A stretch of 64,000 bases of DNA. Origin: Rhizobiaceae bacterium. GTDB taxonomy: Bacteria > Pseudomonadota > Alphaproteobacteria > Rhizobiales > Rhizobiaceae. The notes beneath the pieces were generated by a model, which saw only the letters and a list, made by a program, of their open reading frames with translations, did not search any database and had not been told where the DNA came from. This document shows, one piece after another, positions 38,590 through 48,806 of this stretch (positions within the stretch are counted from its first letter, which is position 1; every line of letters begins with the position of its first letter). The position numbers and the translations under genes were made by a program. Location: contig JAMLJD010000007.1 of assembly GCA_023953775.1 (NCBI GenBank), positions 1 to 64,000 on the forward strand, given 5' to 3'.

Positions 38590-41151
38590 ATGGATGTCGT
38601 CGTCGTCGAATCGCCGGCAAAGGCGAAAACGATCAACAAGTATCTCGGCCGGAACTACAAGGTTCTGGCGTCGTTCGGCCATGTGCGCGACCTTCCTCCC
38701 AAGGACGGGTCGGTCAAGCCGGACGAGGATTTCGCGATGTCCTGGGCGGTCGACACCGCATCGTCCAAGCGCCTTTCCGACATCACCAAGGCGGTCAAGG
38801 ATGCCGACGGCCTGATCCTTGCCACCGACCCCGACCGCGAGGGCGAGGCGATCTCGTGGCACGTGCTGGAAGTGCTGCGCCAGAAGCGCGCCCTGAAGGA
38901 CAAGAAGGTCAGCAGGGTGGTCTTCAACGCGATCACCAAGCAGGCCGTGCTCGACGCGATGGCCAATCCGCGCGACATCGACGCGCCGCTGGTCGATGCC
39001 TATCTGGCGCGCCGCGCGCTGGACTACCTCGTCGGCTTCACGCTGTCGCCGGTGCTGTGGCGCAAGCTGCCCGGCGCGCGTTCGGCCGGCCGCGTCCAGT
39101 CGGTCGCCCTGCGGCTCGTCTGCGACCGCGAAGCCGAGATCGAGCGCTTCGTGCGCGAGGAGTACTGGCTGGTCGCAGCACTGCTCAACACGCCGCGCAG
39201 CGAAGGCTTCGAGGCGCGCCTGACGGCCTTTGAGGGCACGAAGCTCCAGAAGCTCGACATCAAGAGCCAGGAGCAGGCGGACGACATCAAGGCGATGCTC
39301 GACGGCGCGAGCTTCCATGCCATGTCGGTCGAGGCGAAGCCCACCAGGCGCAACCCCGGCCCGCCCTTCACCACCTCGACGCTGCAGCAGGCCGCCTCCT
39401 CGCGGCTCGGCTTTTCGGCCTCGCGCACCATGCAGGTCGCGCAGAGGCTCTACGAGGGCATCGACATCGGCGGCGAGACGACCGGCCTCATCACCTATAT
39501 GAGAACGGACGGCGTCCAGATGGCGCCCGAGGCGATTTCGGCGGCCCGCAGCGCGATCGGTTCGGAGTTCGGCGACAGGTTCGTTCCCGAAAAGCCGCGC
39601 TTCTATTCGACCAAGGCAAAGAACGCGCAGGAAGCGCACGAGGCGATCCGCCCGACCGACTTCATGCGCACGCCCGCTTCGGTCCGCGCCCAGCTCGACG
39701 ACGATCAGTTCCGCCTCTACGACATGATATGGAAACGCGCGATCGCCAGCCAGATGGTGCCGGCCGAGATCGAGCGCACCACCGTCGAGATCGAGGCGAG
39801 GAACGGCGGCCGCGTGGCGCAGCTCCGCGCGGTCGGCTCTGTGGTCCGCTTCGACGGCTTCCTGGCCGCCTATATCGAGCAGAAGGACGAGGATGCCGAG
39901 GACGAGGACGACCGCCGTCTTCCGGAGATCCGCCAGGGCGAGGAGCTGTCGCGCGACAAGATCAACGTGACACAGCACAGCACCGAGCCGCCGCCGCGCT
40001 ACACCGAAGCCTCGCTCATCAAGAAGATGGAAGAGCTCGGCATCGGCCGGCCGTCCACCTATGCGGCGACGCTCAAGACGCTGGAAGACCGCGAATATGT
40101 GACGATCGACAAGCGCCGGCTGATTCCGGAAGCGAAGGGACGCCTCGTCACCGCCTTCCTGGAGAGCTTCTTCGAGCGGTATGTCGAATACGACTTCACG
40201 GCGAGCCTGGAAGAGAAGCTCGACGAGATCTCCGACGGCAAGCTTGCCTGGAAGGACGTGCTGCGCGACTTCTGGACCGCCTTCGCGAAATCCGTCGACG
40301 ATATCAAGGAACTGAGGGTCGCCGAGGTTCTCGACGCGCTCAACGAGGAGTTGGCGCCGCTGGTGTTCCCGCAGCGGGAAGACGGCGGCGATCCGCGCAT
40401 CTGCCCGAAATGCGGCAACGGCCAGCTCTCGCTGAAGCTGGGCCGCTACGGCGCCTTCGTCGGCTGCTCCAACTATCCCGAATGCGGCTACACGCGTCAG
40501 CTCGGCGATGCACTCAATGGCAATGGCGAGGATGGCGCGGCCGACGGGGGCGACCGGCCGCTCGGCAAGGACCCCTATACCGAGGAAGAGATCGTCCTGA
40601 AGAACGGGCGCTTCGGCCCCTATGTCCAGCGCGGCGAGGGCAAGGAAGCCAAGCGCGCGAGCCTGCCCAAGGGATGGGCGCCCGACACGATCGACCATGA
40701 GAAGGCGCTGGCGCTGCTGTCGCTGCCGCGCGACGTCGGCAAGCATCCCGAAAGCGGCAAGATGATCTCGGCCGGCATCGGCCGCTACGGCCCCTTCGTC
40801 CTGCATGACGGCACCTACGCCAATCTGGAATCGGTCGAGGACGTGTTCACCATCGGCCTCAACCGCGCGGTGTCGGTGATCGCGGAGAAGAAGAGCAAGT
40901 TCGCCAATGGCGGCGGGCGCGGCACCCCCGCGGCACTAAAGGACCTCGGCGACCACCCCGACGGCGGCGGCAAGATCACCGTCCGCGACGGGCGCTACGG
41001 ACCCTATGTCAATCACGGCAAGGTCAATGCTACGCTGCCCAAGGGCAAGGATCCGCAGTCCGTCACGCTCGAGGAAGCCCTGGCACTGATTGCCGAGAAG
41101 GCAGCCAAGGGACCGGCCAAGAAGCCGGCGCGCGGACGCAAGAAGGGATAG
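38590..41151 (+). CDS. topA: DNA topoisomerase I
   Basis: 853 residues. Type IA enzyme that relaxes negative supercoils. TOPRIM domain (VVVESPAKAKTINKYLG, DPDREGEAISWH), SAGRVQSVALRLV, and active-site Tyr303 in TYMRTDG. After the core a C4 zinc ribbon (CPKCGNGQ...CSNYPECGYTR) is followed by repeated RFGPYVQ/GRYGPFV/GRYGPYV topoisomerase C-terminal repeats and a Lys/Ala/Pro-rich tail. An ATG with AGATAAG nearby. Confidence 0.97.
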   Translation: MDVVVVESPAKAKTINKYLGRNYKVLASFGHVRDLPPKDGSVKPDEDFAMSWAVDTASSKRLSDITKAVKDADGLILATDPDREGEAISWHVLEVLRQKRALKDKKVSRVVFNAITKQAVLDAMANPRDIDAPLVDAYLARRALDYLVGFTLSPVLWRKLPGARSAGRVQSVALRLVCDREAEIERFVREEYWLVAALLNTPRSEGFEARLTAFEGTKLQKLDIKSQEQADDIKAMLDGASFHAMSVEAKPTRRNPGPPFTTSTLQQAASSRLGFSASRTMQVAQRLYEGIDIGGETTGLITYMRTDGVQMAPEAISAARSAIGSEFGDRFVPEKPRFYSTKAKNAQEAHEAIRPTDFMRTPASVRAQLDDDQFRLYDMIWKRAIASQMVPAEIERTTVEIEARNGGRVAQLRAVGSVVRFDGFLAAYIEQKDEDAEDEDDRRLPEIRQGEELSRDKINVTQHSTEPPPRYTEASLIKKMEELGIGRPSTYAATLKTLEDREYVTIDKRRLIPEAKGRLVTAFLESFFERYVEYDFTASLEEKLDEISDGKLAWKDVLRDFWTAFAKSVDDIKELRVAEVLDALNEELAPLVFPQREDGGDPRICPKCGNGQLSLKLGRYGAFVGCSNYPECGYTRQLGDALNGNGEDGAADGGDRPLGKDPYTEEEIVLKNGRFGPYVQRGEGKEAKRASLPKGWAPDTIDHEKALALLSLPRDVGKHPESGKMISAGIGRYGPFVLHDGTYANLESVEDVFTIGLNRAVSVIAEKKSKFANGGGRGTPAALKDLGDHPDGGGKITVRDGRYGPYVNHGKVNATLPKGKDPQSVTLEEALALIAEKAAKGPAKKPARGRKKG

Positions 41152-41156
41152 CAGGC

Positions 41157-43472
41157 GTGGCAAAACGGAACGCCGGGGGACGAAAAGGCCGCGACGGGCC
41201 GGACGCCGCCGGCAGCCGGAGCACGGAAGCCGCGCATCGCCCCGACCGCGACGCCATCCTGAAATACATCGCGGAAAACCCGGACCGTTCGGGCAAGCGC
41301 GAGATCGCCAGGGCGTTCGGGCTCAAGGGCACGGACCGTACGTGGTTGCGCGACGAGTTGCGCGCCATGACCGACGACGGCGTCCTGCAAAAGCAGCGCA
41401 AGAGAATGGTGCGTCCGGGCGCCCTGCCCCATGTGGTCGTGCTCGACATCGTCTCGCGCGACCCCGACGGGCTGCTCCTCGCCCGCCCCTCGCAATGGCA
41501 GGACGATGCTGGCCCCGCGCCGCTCGTCTCGGTGAAGACGCCGCGACATGCCAAGGGTCCCGCGCCTGGCATCGGCGACAGCGTTCTGGCCAAGGTCTTT
41601 CCGACCGATGCCGATGAAGGCCCCGCCTACACCGCGCGGGTGATGAAGCTGTTCGACAAGCGGCGCGACGCGGTGCTCGGCGTGTTCCGGATCCTCAAGG
41701 ACGGCTCGATGCGCATCGAGCCGGTCGAACGGCGGCAGGCCGAACTGACCGTCGATGCCGAGTTCCAGAACGGCGCCAGGCCCGGCGACCTCGTCGAGGC
41801 CGAGCCGCTGCGCGGGCCGCGCTACGGGCTGCCGAAGGCCAAGGTGCTTCAGGTCCTCGGATCGATGGACAGCGAGAAGGCGGTCTCGATGATCGCCATC
41901 CACGCCCACGACATCCCGCACATCTTCCCGCCCGAGGTGATCGAGGAGGCGCAGGCGGCCCGCCCGGCCGGCATGGGGCACCGCGAGGACTGGCGCGACA
42001 TGCCGCTCGTGACCATCGATCCGGCCGACGCCAAGGATCACGACGACGCGGTCTTCGCTCATCCCGATACGGATGAGAACAACCCCGGCGGCCACATCGT
42101 CCACGTCGCGATCGCCGACGTCGCCCATTACGTCCGCGCCGGGACCGCGCTCGACCGCGAGGCGTTGCGGCGCGGCAACTCGGTCTATTTTCCCGACCGC
42201 GTCGTGCCGATGCTACCGGAGCGCATCTCCAACGATCTGTGCTCGCTGCGCGAGGGAGAGGACCGTCCGGCGCTGGCGGTGCGGATGGTGTTTTCGGCCG
42301 AGGGCCGCAAGCTCAAGCACGGCTTCCACCGCGTCATGATGCGGTCGGCGGCCAAGCTCGCCTATCCGCAGGCCCAGGCAGCGATCGACGGTACGCCGGA
42401 CGACAAGACCGGACCGCTTCTCGACACCGTCCTGCGCCCGTTGTGGGACGCCTATGAATGCCTGCTGCGGGGCCGGCGCGCCCGTGCGCCGCTCGAGCTC
42501 GACCTGCCGGAGCGCAAGATCCTGCTCAAGCCGGACGGAACGGTGGACCGGGTGACGGTGCCCGAACGCCTCGACGCCCACAGGCTGATCGAGGAGTTCA
42601 TGATCCAGGCCAACGTGGCCGCCGCCGAGACGCTGGAGGGCCGCAAGCAGCCACTCGTCTACCGCGTCCATGACGCGCCGTCGCTCGCCAAGCAGGAATC
42701 GCTGCGCGAGTTCCTCCAGACGCTCGGCCTGTCGCTCGCGCGCGGCGCGCAGATGAAGCCGTCGCAGTTCAACGCGATCCTGACGAGCGTCGAAGGCAGC
42801 GACAACGAACAGCTCGTCAACGAGGTGGTGCTGCGCTCGCAAAGCCAGGCGGTCTATTCGCCCGACAATCTCGGCCATTTCGGCCTCAACCTCAGGCGCT
42901 ACGCGCATTTCACCTCGCCGATACGCCGCTATGCGGACCTGATCGTGCACCGGGCGCTGATCGGCGCGCTCGGCCTTGGCCCGGAGGGCCTGACGGCGGG
43001 CGAGGAAGGGCATCTGGAGGAGACCGCCGCGCTGATCTCGACCACGGAGCGCCGCGCGATGGCAGCGGAGCGCGACACGGTGGACCGGCTGATCGCCGGC
43101 CATCTGGCCGGGCGCATCGGCGACGAATTCGAAGGCCGCATATCGGGCGTCGTCAATGCCGGGCTGTTCGTCCAGCTGCCGCAATTTGGCGCAGACGGCT
43201 TCATCCCGGTTTCCACATTGGGCGGCGACTATTATGTGTTCGACGAGGCGGCGCGGACCCTGGTCGGCGAACGCTCGGGCAAGGGCTACCGCCTCGCCGA
43301 TGCGGTCGAGGTACGGCTCGTCGATGCGGCGCCCGTCGCGGGAGCGATGCGCTTCCAGATGCTGACGGAACCCCGCCCGCTGCCCGTCGCACGGCAGTCC
43401 TTTCACAAGGCGCGCAAGCGCCGGGTGCAGCAGCGGTCCTCCCGGGCGACGGGGAAAGGCCGAAGGAGATGA
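41157..43472 (+). CDS. rnr: Ribonuclease R
   Basis: 771 residues from a GTG 5 bases after topA. RNase R degrades structured RNA 3' to 5'. N-terminal winged helix (EIARAFGLKGTDRTWLRDEL), cold-shock domains, RNB catalytic domain with the acidic cluster in TIDPADAKDHDDAVFA and the RNA channel motif FTSPIRRYADLIVHRAL, then an S1 domain (FEGRISGVVNAGLFVQL) and basic tail. Its stop overlaps the DUF983 start (ATGA). Confidence 0.96.
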   Translation: MAKRNAGGRKGRDGPDAAGSRSTEAAHRPDRDAILKYIAENPDRSGKREIARAFGLKGTDRTWLRDELRAMTDDGVLQKQRKRMVRPGALPHVVVLDIVSRDPDGLLLARPSQWQDDAGPAPLVSVKTPRHAKGPAPGIGDSVLAKVFPTDADEGPAYTARVMKLFDKRRDAVLGVFRILKDGSMRIEPVERRQAELTVDAEFQNGARPGDLVEAEPLRGPRYGLPKAKVLQVLGSMDSEKAVSMIAIHAHDIPHIFPPEVIEEAQAARPAGMGHREDWRDMPLVTIDPADAKDHDDAVFAHPDTDENNPGGHIVHVAIADVAHYVRAGTALDREALRRGNSVYFPDRVVPMLPERISNDLCSLREGEDRPALAVRMVFSAEGRKLKHGFHRVMMRSAAKLAYPQAQAAIDGTPDDKTGPLLDTVLRPLWDAYECLLRGRRARAPLELDLPERKILLKPDGTVDRVTVPERLDAHRLIEEFMIQANVAAAETLEGRKQPLVYRVHDAPSLAKQESLREFLQTLGLSLARGAQMKPSQFNAILTSVEGSDNEQLVNEVVLRSQSQAVYSPDNLGHFGLNLRRYAHFTSPIRRYADLIVHRALIGALGLGPEGLTAGEEGHLEETAALISTTERRAMAAERDTVDRLIAGHLAGRIGDEFEGRISGVVNAGLFVQLPQFGADGFIPVSTLGGDYYVFDEAARTLVGERSGKGYRLADAVEVRLVDAAPVAGAMRFQMLTEPRPLPVARQSFHKARKRRVQQRSSRATGKGRRR

Positions 43473-43909
43473 GAATGGAACAATTGCATATCGAGGGCGC
43501 TCCGGCCGACGGGCGCGTCGAGCGCCCCCTGCTTCAGGCCATGTGGCGCGGCTTTCTCTGCACCTGCCCGGCCTGCGGCAAGGGCCGGCTGTTCCGTGCC
43601 TACACGAAATCGGTCGACCGGTGCGAGGCGTGCGGCGAGGAATTCCATCATCACCGCGCCGACGATCTGCCGGCCTATCTGGTGATCTTCATCGTCGGCC
43701 ATATCGTCGTCGGCGCCTTCATGGGCGTCCAGGCGATGACCGACATGTCGACCTGGGCGCATCTGGCCATCTGGGTGCCGGTGACGATCCTGTCCTCGCT
43801 CGTGCTCCTGCAGCCGATCAAGGGCGCCACGATCGGCCTGCAATGGGCGCTTTACATGCATGGGTTCGGCGACGACCATGAGACGATCGAATCCCACCCC
43901 GAAAGCTGA
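43469..43909 (+). CDS. DUF983 family membrane protein
   Basis: 146 residues. Two CxxC pairs (CPACGKGRLF, CEACGEEF) form a likely zinc ribbon before HHHRADDLPAYLVIF and two transmembrane helices, the DUF983 pattern. Function unknown. Translationally coupled to rnr by a four-base overlap. Confidence 0.9.
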   Translation: MRMEQLHIEGAPADGRVERPLLQAMWRGFLCTCPACGKGRLFRAYTKSVDRCEACGEEFHHHRADDLPAYLVIFIVGHIVVGAFMGVQAMTDMSTWAHLAIWVPVTILSSLVLLQPIKGATIGLQWALYMHGFGDDHETIESHPES

Positions 43910-43912
43910 ATC

Positions 43913-44674
43913 ATGACCACTATGGGCAACCGGATGGCCGGAATGACGCGTGCGGAGGTCGACCGCGTCGAATCCAAGGATTTCGCGATCGGATCCGGGC
44001 CCAAGCGGCCGCGCGACGCGGCAACGCTGATCCTGCTCGACCGGCAGGGGCGCGAGCCTCACGTGCTGATGGGGCGGCGTCACCGCAAGCACGCCTTCAT
44101 GCCGGGCAAGTTCGTGTTTCCCGGCGGCAGGACCGACCCGGCCGATTCCCGCATTCCCGTTGCCGAGGACCTGCATCCGGACGAGGCCCGCAAGCTCATC
44201 GGCACGGCGGCACGCGCGACGGAAGCCAGGGCGCGCGCCATCGCCATGTCGGCGGTGCGCGAGACCTATGAGGAGGCCGGCCTCCTGATCGGCCGCAAGG
44301 GTCCGTTCGAGACCTCAAAGGGCGATTGGCGGGGCTTCGCGGAAAACGGCGTCCAGCCCGCGTTGGGCATGCTGCGCTTCATCGCCCGCGCTATCACGCC
44401 TCCCGGGCGCGTGCGCCGCTTCGACACCCGCTTCCTGGCCGCCTGGAAGGACAGCGTCGCCGTGGAGCTGCCGGATGGCGGCCCGACGAATGAGCTCGAG
44501 GAGCTGGTGTGGCTGCCGCTTTCGGACGCCAAGGACGCCGATATCCCGACGATCACCCGCACGGTCCTCGAGGACCTCGAGAAGCGGCTCGCGCGCGATC
44601 CCGAGCTCACCCCCGGCGGCGAGGTTCCCTTCTACTTCATGCGCCACAATCGCTTCCGCCGCGAGCTGATCTAG
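43913..44674 (+). CDS. NUDIX hydrolase
   Basis: 253 residues. The NUDIX helix is seen as AIAMSAVRETYEEAGLLIGR with the R-E-x-x-E-E core; the preceding strand FVFPGGRTDPADSRIPVAED is typical of the long CoA-pyrophosphatase-like NUDIX proteins of alphaproteobacteria. Expected to hydrolyse a nucleoside diphosphate linked to X. Start may be codon 1, 4, 8 or 11 (all ATG). Three bases separate it from DUF983. Confidence 0.88.
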   Translation: MTTMGNRMAGMTRAEVDRVESKDFAIGSGPKRPRDAATLILLDRQGREPHVLMGRRHRKHAFMPGKFVFPGGRTDPADSRIPVAEDLHPDEARKLIGTAARATEARARAIAMSAVRETYEEAGLLIGRKGPFETSKGDWRGFAENGVQPALGMLRFIARAITPPGRVRRFDTRFLAAWKDSVAVELPDGGPTNELEELVWLPLSDAKDADIPTITRTVLEDLEKRLARDPELTPGGEVPFYFMRHNRFRRELI

Positions 44675-44679
44675 GGTCA

Positions 44680-45879
44680 ATGTCGACCGCGGTTCCCGAT
44701 CACGCTGCGGACCCGCATGACCGCGTCCGCTGGCTCGGCGTGATCGCGGCCATCGCCTCGATCAGCGTCGTCGGCATCGCGATCGGCCTCGGGGTGCCCC
44801 TGCTCAGCGTCATCCTCGACGGGCGCGGCTATTCGCCGACGCTGATCGGGCTGAACACCGCCGTCGCCGGCATCGCGTCGATCGCTGCGGCGCCGCTCGC
44901 CACGCCGCTCGCGATCCGGTTCGGCGTCGTGCCCACCATCGTGACGATGATCGTTGTTGGCGCCTTTTCATTCGCCGGCTTCTATTTCGCAGACAGCTTC
45001 TGGATGTGGTTCCCGCTGCGCGCGGCGCTGCACGTCGCGATAACCGTGCTCTTCATCCTGTCCGAGTTCTGGATCACGGCCTCGGCGCCGCCGCGCCGGC
45101 GCGGCTTCATCCTCGGTCTCTACGCGACCGTGCTGTCGCTGGGCTTCGCGTTCGGGCCGTGGCTGTTCTCGCAGATCGGCAGCGAGGGCTTCCTGCCGTT
45201 CGGCGTCGCCTTCGCGCTGGTCATCGCGGCGGCAGTGCCGGTCCTCGCGGCGTGGCGCGAAAGTCCCGACCTGCGTCAGGGCGGCGCCGACGGGCGGCCG
45301 GCGAACTTCGTCCGCTACATTTTCCTCGTGCCAACGGCGACGGCCGCCGTGCTCGTGTTCGGCGCGGTCGAGACGGGCGGCTTCGCGCTGTTTCCGGTCT
45401 ATGGGGTTCGCGAAGGCTATTCGGAGGGCGACGCCGCCCTGCTGCTCACCATGGTCGGCCTCGGCAACGTCCTGCTGCAGATCCCGCTCGGCATCGTCAG
45501 CGACCGGATGCGCGACCGCCGGCTGCTGCTCGTCGTCTGCGCCCTGATCGGGCTTGGCGGCATGCTCGTCCTGCCATCCGTCTCGCAGAACTGGCCGGCC
45601 ACGGCGGTGCTGTTGTTCATCTGGGGCGGCGTGGTCGCCGGCCTCTACACCGTCGGGCTCGCGCATCTGGGATCCAAACTGTCGGGCCGCGACCTCGCCT
45701 CGGCGAATGCGGCCTTCGTGCTGTGCTACGGCATCGGCATGCTCGCCGGCCCGCAGGCCATCGGCATCGGCATGGATCTCCTCGGCAACCAGGGTTTTGC
45801 CTGGACACTGGCGGTCTTTTTCGCCCTCTATGTCGCACTTGCCGGTTTCCGGCTGGTCCGCGACAGCCGCGAGGCTTGA
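44680..45879 (+). CDS. MFS transporter
   Basis: 399 residues, twelve predicted helices. The usual intracellular loops are present ([40 protein letters not shown]). The [16 protein letters not shown] segment and overall form resemble the YcaD/YfcJ-type group; substrate unknown. ATG 44680 comes 5 bases after the NUDIX stop. The 3' end carries the -35 box of the likely rpmG promoter. Confidence 0.88.
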   Translation: MSTAVPDHAADPHDRVRWLGVIAAIASISVVGIAIGLGVPLLSVILDGRGYSPTLIGLNTAVAGIASIAAAPLATPLAIRFGVVPTIVTMIVVGAFSFAGFYFADSFWMWFPLRAALHVAITVLFILSEFWITASAPPRRRGFILGLYATVLSLGFAFGPWLFSQIGSEGFLPFGVAFALVIAAAVPVLAAWRESPDLRQGGADGRPANFVRYIFLVPTATAAVLVFGAVETGGFALFPVYGVREGYSEGDAALLLTMVGLGNVLLQIPLGIVSDRMRDRRLLLVVCALIGLGGMLVLPSVSQNWPATAVLLFIWGGVVAGLYTVGLAHLGSKLSGRDLASANAAFVLCYGIGMLAGPQAIGIGMDLLGNQGFAWTLAVFFALYVALAGFRLVRDSREA

Positions 45880-45902
45880 CAATTTCCAGCCGATCCTTAT
45901 GT
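45875..45902 (+). promoter_or_regulatory. Predicted promoter for rpmG
   Basis: CTTGAC (45875-45880), 16-base spacer, TTATGT (45897-45902). The -35 overlaps the last codons of the MFS gene; the leader to rpmG would be about 70 bases. Confidence 0.4.
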
Positions 45903-45979
45903 GTCGCGCCCAGGATTTCCGCGGCCGGGCCGGTCCCGAAGCATTGCGGCTGATACCCCACTTCAAATGGACAGGAACA

Positions 45980-46147
45980 ATGGCCAAGGCTACGACCATC
46001 AAGATCAAGCTTCTGTCGACGGCCGATACCGGCTTCTTCTACGTCACGTCGAAGAACAGCCGTACGATGACCGACAAGATGACGAAGCGCAAATACGACC
46101 CGATCGCCAAGAAGCACGTCGACTTCAAGGAAGCCAAGATCAAGTAG
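45980..46147 (+). CDS. rpmG: 50S ribosomal protein L33
   Basis: 55 residues, the standard length: [20 protein letters not shown], then the [14 protein letters not shown] and [18 protein letters not shown] segments. It lacks the zinc cysteines, so it is the C-minus form found in alphaproteobacteria. AGGAAC precedes the ATG. A strong terminator follows. Confidence 0.97.
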   Translation: MAKATTIKIKLLSTADTGFFYVTSKNSRTMTDKMTKRKYDPIAKKHVDFKEAKIK

Positions 46148-46173
46148 ATCCGGCTTTCCGGCATGTGACACCG

Positions 46174-46199
46174 ACGCCGTCCTTCGGGGCGGCGTTTTT
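46174..46199 (+). terminator. Rho-independent terminator of rpmG
   Basis: ACGCCGTCC, TTCG tetraloop, GGGCGGCGT and a run of four or five T. The 9-bp stem has one G-T pair. Confidence 0.85.
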
Positions 46200-46551
46200 C
46201 GTTGCGCGCCGATGCGCGACGGCTCTCATTGTTGCGAAGGGAAAGTGGCCCCGAAGGGAAAAGGGGGCCGGTCGGCATTCTGGCAGCGGTACGAGGAGGC
46301 CACTATATGCCAGCGCCGGCCGGCCGACCCCACGGACCCAGGAGATGCGGCGGACCTGAGCATCATGGGGTATTCACAGCCACGCCCAAGGTAAACACCC
46401 GAGGCGTGCACGCCATTTCGACCAGACACTTGCGCAAGAGCGGTTGAAAATCAACCGTTTCTTAACCCTCGGCTCCGAATCACGTGGAACAAGGTAAATT
46501 TCCGGCGCGGCGGACTTGCAGTGCCGTCGCGGACGGGCCAGCGGCTCCGTG
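46200..46551. other. Intergenic region between rpmG and pleD
   Basis: About 350 bases without a convincing gene; the short frames here lack typical codon bias. A small hairpin CGGTTGA-AAA-TCAACCG followed by TTTCTT at 46441-46463 could be a weak plus-strand terminator. Confidence 0.5.
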
Positions 46552-47925
46552 TCAGGCGGCTTTTGCGACCACCCGGTTGCGGCCGCCGCTCTTCGCCTCG
46601 TAGAGCGCGAGGTCGGCACGCTTCATCAGTGCCTGCACGGAATCGTGCGGACGATTGAGCGTCGAGACGCCGACGGATGCGGTGACGTCGATCGTCGTTC
46701 CGTCGTCGCGTATCGCGAAGCCGCTCGCCTCGATCTCGGCGCGAATGCGCTCGGCGACCTTCTCGGCGATATGGCCCTCGGTGTCCGGCATGACGACGAC
46801 AAACTCCTCGCCGCCGTAGCGGCAGGCGAGATCGATCCCGCGGACGTTCTTCCTGAGCCGGCTCGCGAACTCCTTCAGCACGGCATCGCCACCGTCGTGA
46901 CCCCAAGTGTCGTTCACGGCCTTGAACCTGTCGATGTCGGTGATCAGCACGGACAGCGGCCGGCGGCGCGCCACCGCGCGGTCGAACAGCGTCTGCAGGT
47001 GGCTGTCGAGGTAGCGGCGATTGTGCAGGCCGGTCAGCCCGTCGATCACCGCCATCTCGATCGTCTGTGTGACGCTCGAGCGCAGATGGTCGTTGTAGCG
47101 CTTGCGCTTGACCTGCGTCCGCAGCCGCGCCGTCAGTTCCTGCTGGTCGATCGGGCGGATCAGGTAATCGTTGATGCCCAGTTCGAGCCCGCGGACGATG
47201 CGGTCGTCCTCGCCCTCGTCGGCGAGCAGGATGATCGGGATGAAGCGCGTCCGGTCGATCGAGCGAAGCTGCGAGCAGAGCCGGAGCGGATCATAGTCCG
47301 AGAAGCCGGTGGACACGAAAACGCATTCGAAATCTTCTTCGGCCGCCCTGAACACGCCGGTCTGCGGATCGGCGCACGCTTCGACATGCGCCACGCCGCG
47401 CAGGAGCTGGGCAATGCGGTCGCCGGCCGACTGGCGTTCGTCGACGACCAGCACGCGCGGGAGGCCGTCAGCCGAACTGTCGCGCCGGCTCAGCAGTTCC
47501 TCGATGCCGATGTTCCTCGTCGTCGAGGCGCGCAATCTCAGCTCGTCGGTCAGCATCTTGAGCCGCACCAGGCTCTTGATCCGGGTCATGAGCTGCAGGT
47601 CATTGACCGGCTTGGTCAGGAAGTCGTCGGCACCGGCCTCAAGCCCGCGAATGCGGTCTGAAACCTGATCGAGCGCGGTGACCATGACGACCGGGATGTG
47701 CGCGGTTGCCGGATCGCCCTTGAGACGCCGGCAAACCTCGAAGCCGTCCATGTCCGGCATCATCACGTCGAGCAGCACGACATCGACCTTGGTGTTCTCG
47801 CAGGTCTCTATCGCGTCGGGGCCGTTGAACGCGGTGAACACCTCGAAATACTCGGCCAGGAGCCGGGCTTCGAGCAGCTTCACATTGGCGGGAACGTCGT
47901 CGACGACGAGAACGCGTGCAGTCAT
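46552..47925 (-). CDS. pleD: PleD-type response regulator / diguanylate cyclase
   Basis: 457 residues, REC-REC-GGDEF. REC1 has phospho-acceptor Asp53 (VVLLDVMMPDMDG). REC2 has lost it (VFVSTGFSDYDPL), as in the adaptor REC2 of Caulobacter PleD. The cyclase domain has the GGEEF active site and an inhibitory I-site RGID five residues before it, so c-di-GMP feedback is expected. PleD controls the swarmer-to-stalked type transition. Its start overlaps the divK stop by one base (TGATG). Confidence 0.95.
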   Translation of the reverse strand: MTARVLVVDDVPANVKLLEARLLAEYFEVFTAFNGPDAIETCENTKVDVVLLDVMMPDMDGFEVCRRLKGDPATAHIPVVMVTALDQVSDRIRGLEAGADDFLTKPVNDLQLMTRIKSLVRLKMLTDELRLRASTTRNIGIEELLSRRDSSADGLPRVLVVDERQSAGDRIAQLLRGVAHVEACADPQTGVFRAAEEDFECVFVSTGFSDYDPLRLCSQLRSIDRTRFIPIILLADEGEDDRIVRGLELGINDYLIRPIDQQELTARLRTQVKRKRYNDHLRSSVTQTIEMAVIDGLTGLHNRRYLDSHLQTLFDRAVARRRPLSVLITDIDRFKAVNDTWGHDGGDAVLKEFASRLRKNVRGIDLACRYGGEEFVVVMPDTEGHIAEKVAERIRAEIEASGFAIRDDGTTIDVTASVGVSTLNRPHDSVQALMKRADLALYEAKSGGRNRVVAKAA

Positions 47926-48296
47926 CAGGCGTCACCCAGATAGGTCTTGATGGTTTCGATGAACTTCGGAACGGAAATCGGTTTCGAGATATAGGCCTCG
48001 CAGCCGCCCTGCCGGATCCGCTCCTCGTCGCCCTTCATCGCGAAGGCCGTCACCGCGATCACCGGGATGGCGTGAAGATCGTCGTCTTCCTTGAGCCATC
48101 GGGTCACGTCGAGGCCCGAAACCTCGGGAAGCTGGATATCCATCAGGATGAGATCCGGCCTGTGCGAGCGCGCCAGGTCGAGCGCCTCAAGGCCGCTGCG
48201 GGTCCTCACGGTCTCGTAGCCGCTGGCCTCGATGAGATCGCGAAAGAGCTTCATGTTGAGCTCGTTGTCCTCGACGATCATGACTTTCTTCGGCAT
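47925..48296 (-). CDS. divK: Single-domain response regulator DivK
   Basis: 123 residues, one REC domain: acidic pocket [14 protein letters not shown], phospho-acceptor Asp53 in [13 protein letters not shown], Thr/Lys pair in [13 protein letters not shown] and [11 protein letters not shown]. DivK relays signals between PleC/DivJ-type kinases and the DivL-CckA-CtrA pathway. ATG 48296 begins the conserved [10 protein letters not shown]. Cotranscribed with pleD. Confidence 0.96.
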   Translation of the reverse strand: MPKKVMIVEDNELNMKLFRDLIEASGYETVRTRSGLEALDLARSHRPDLILMDIQLPEVSGLDVTRWLKEDDDLHAIPVIAVTAFAMKGDEERIRQGGCEAYISKPISVPKFIETIKTYLGDA

Positions 48297-48488
48297 TGCA
48301 TTCCGTCCGCCTGTTCGACCGCTCAGGGCGGCCAGCCCCTGCCCCGAGGCGCGAATCCTTCGCCGACCATAGCGCGATTTGATTGACGAAACGCAAACCG
48401 CGACGGCGCAATCGTCCGATCCCGCGCTATCGGCGACCCGGTACGTCTGCGGCTTGCCGCACCGCCGGGCACGGGGTATCGACAGACC

Positions 48489-48806
48489 ATGGACCCGACG
48501 AATCCCCGAGGCGGTTACACCGCCGACCGCGGCGACGCGGAAGCCGTCTCGATCAAGGCGCTTGCCTTCATCGCGAGCGACGGCGAGCTTTTGCCGAGGT
48601 TCCTCGCGCTGACCGGCATCGAGGCCGCACATGTGCGCTCGGCCGCCGCGGAGCCCGGCTTCCTGGCAGGCGTGCTCGATTTCATCCTCGCGCACGAGCC
48701 GACGCTGATCCGCTTTTGCGAGCAAACCGGCATCGACCCGCAGACTGTCGCCGGCGCGCGCCGCGCGCTGCCGCTCGGCGACGACGGCTACGAGGCCACC
48801 ACGTGA
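48489..48806 (+). CDS. DUF3572 family protein
   Basis: 105 residues. Conserved [25 protein letters not shown] and [17 protein letters not shown] regions mark the alphaproteobacterial DUF3572 family; unknown function. Divergent from divK (about 190 bases between starts) and translationally coupled to the downstream HAD gene by a four-base overlap. Confidence 0.85.
   Translation: MDPTNPRGGYTADRGDAEAVSIKALAFIASDGELLPRFLALTGIEAAHVRSAAAEPGFLAGVLDFILAHEPTLIRFCEQTGIDPQTVAGARRALPLGDDGYEATT

Noticed and set aside
38578..40806. 742-codon minus-strand frame opposite topA
   Set aside because: Antisense to topA, whose TOPRIM, active-site Tyr and zinc ribbon are intact.
46202..46447. Small plus-strand frames after rpmG
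   Set aside because: Arg/Pro-rich, no ribosome-binding site and they lie after a strong terminator.
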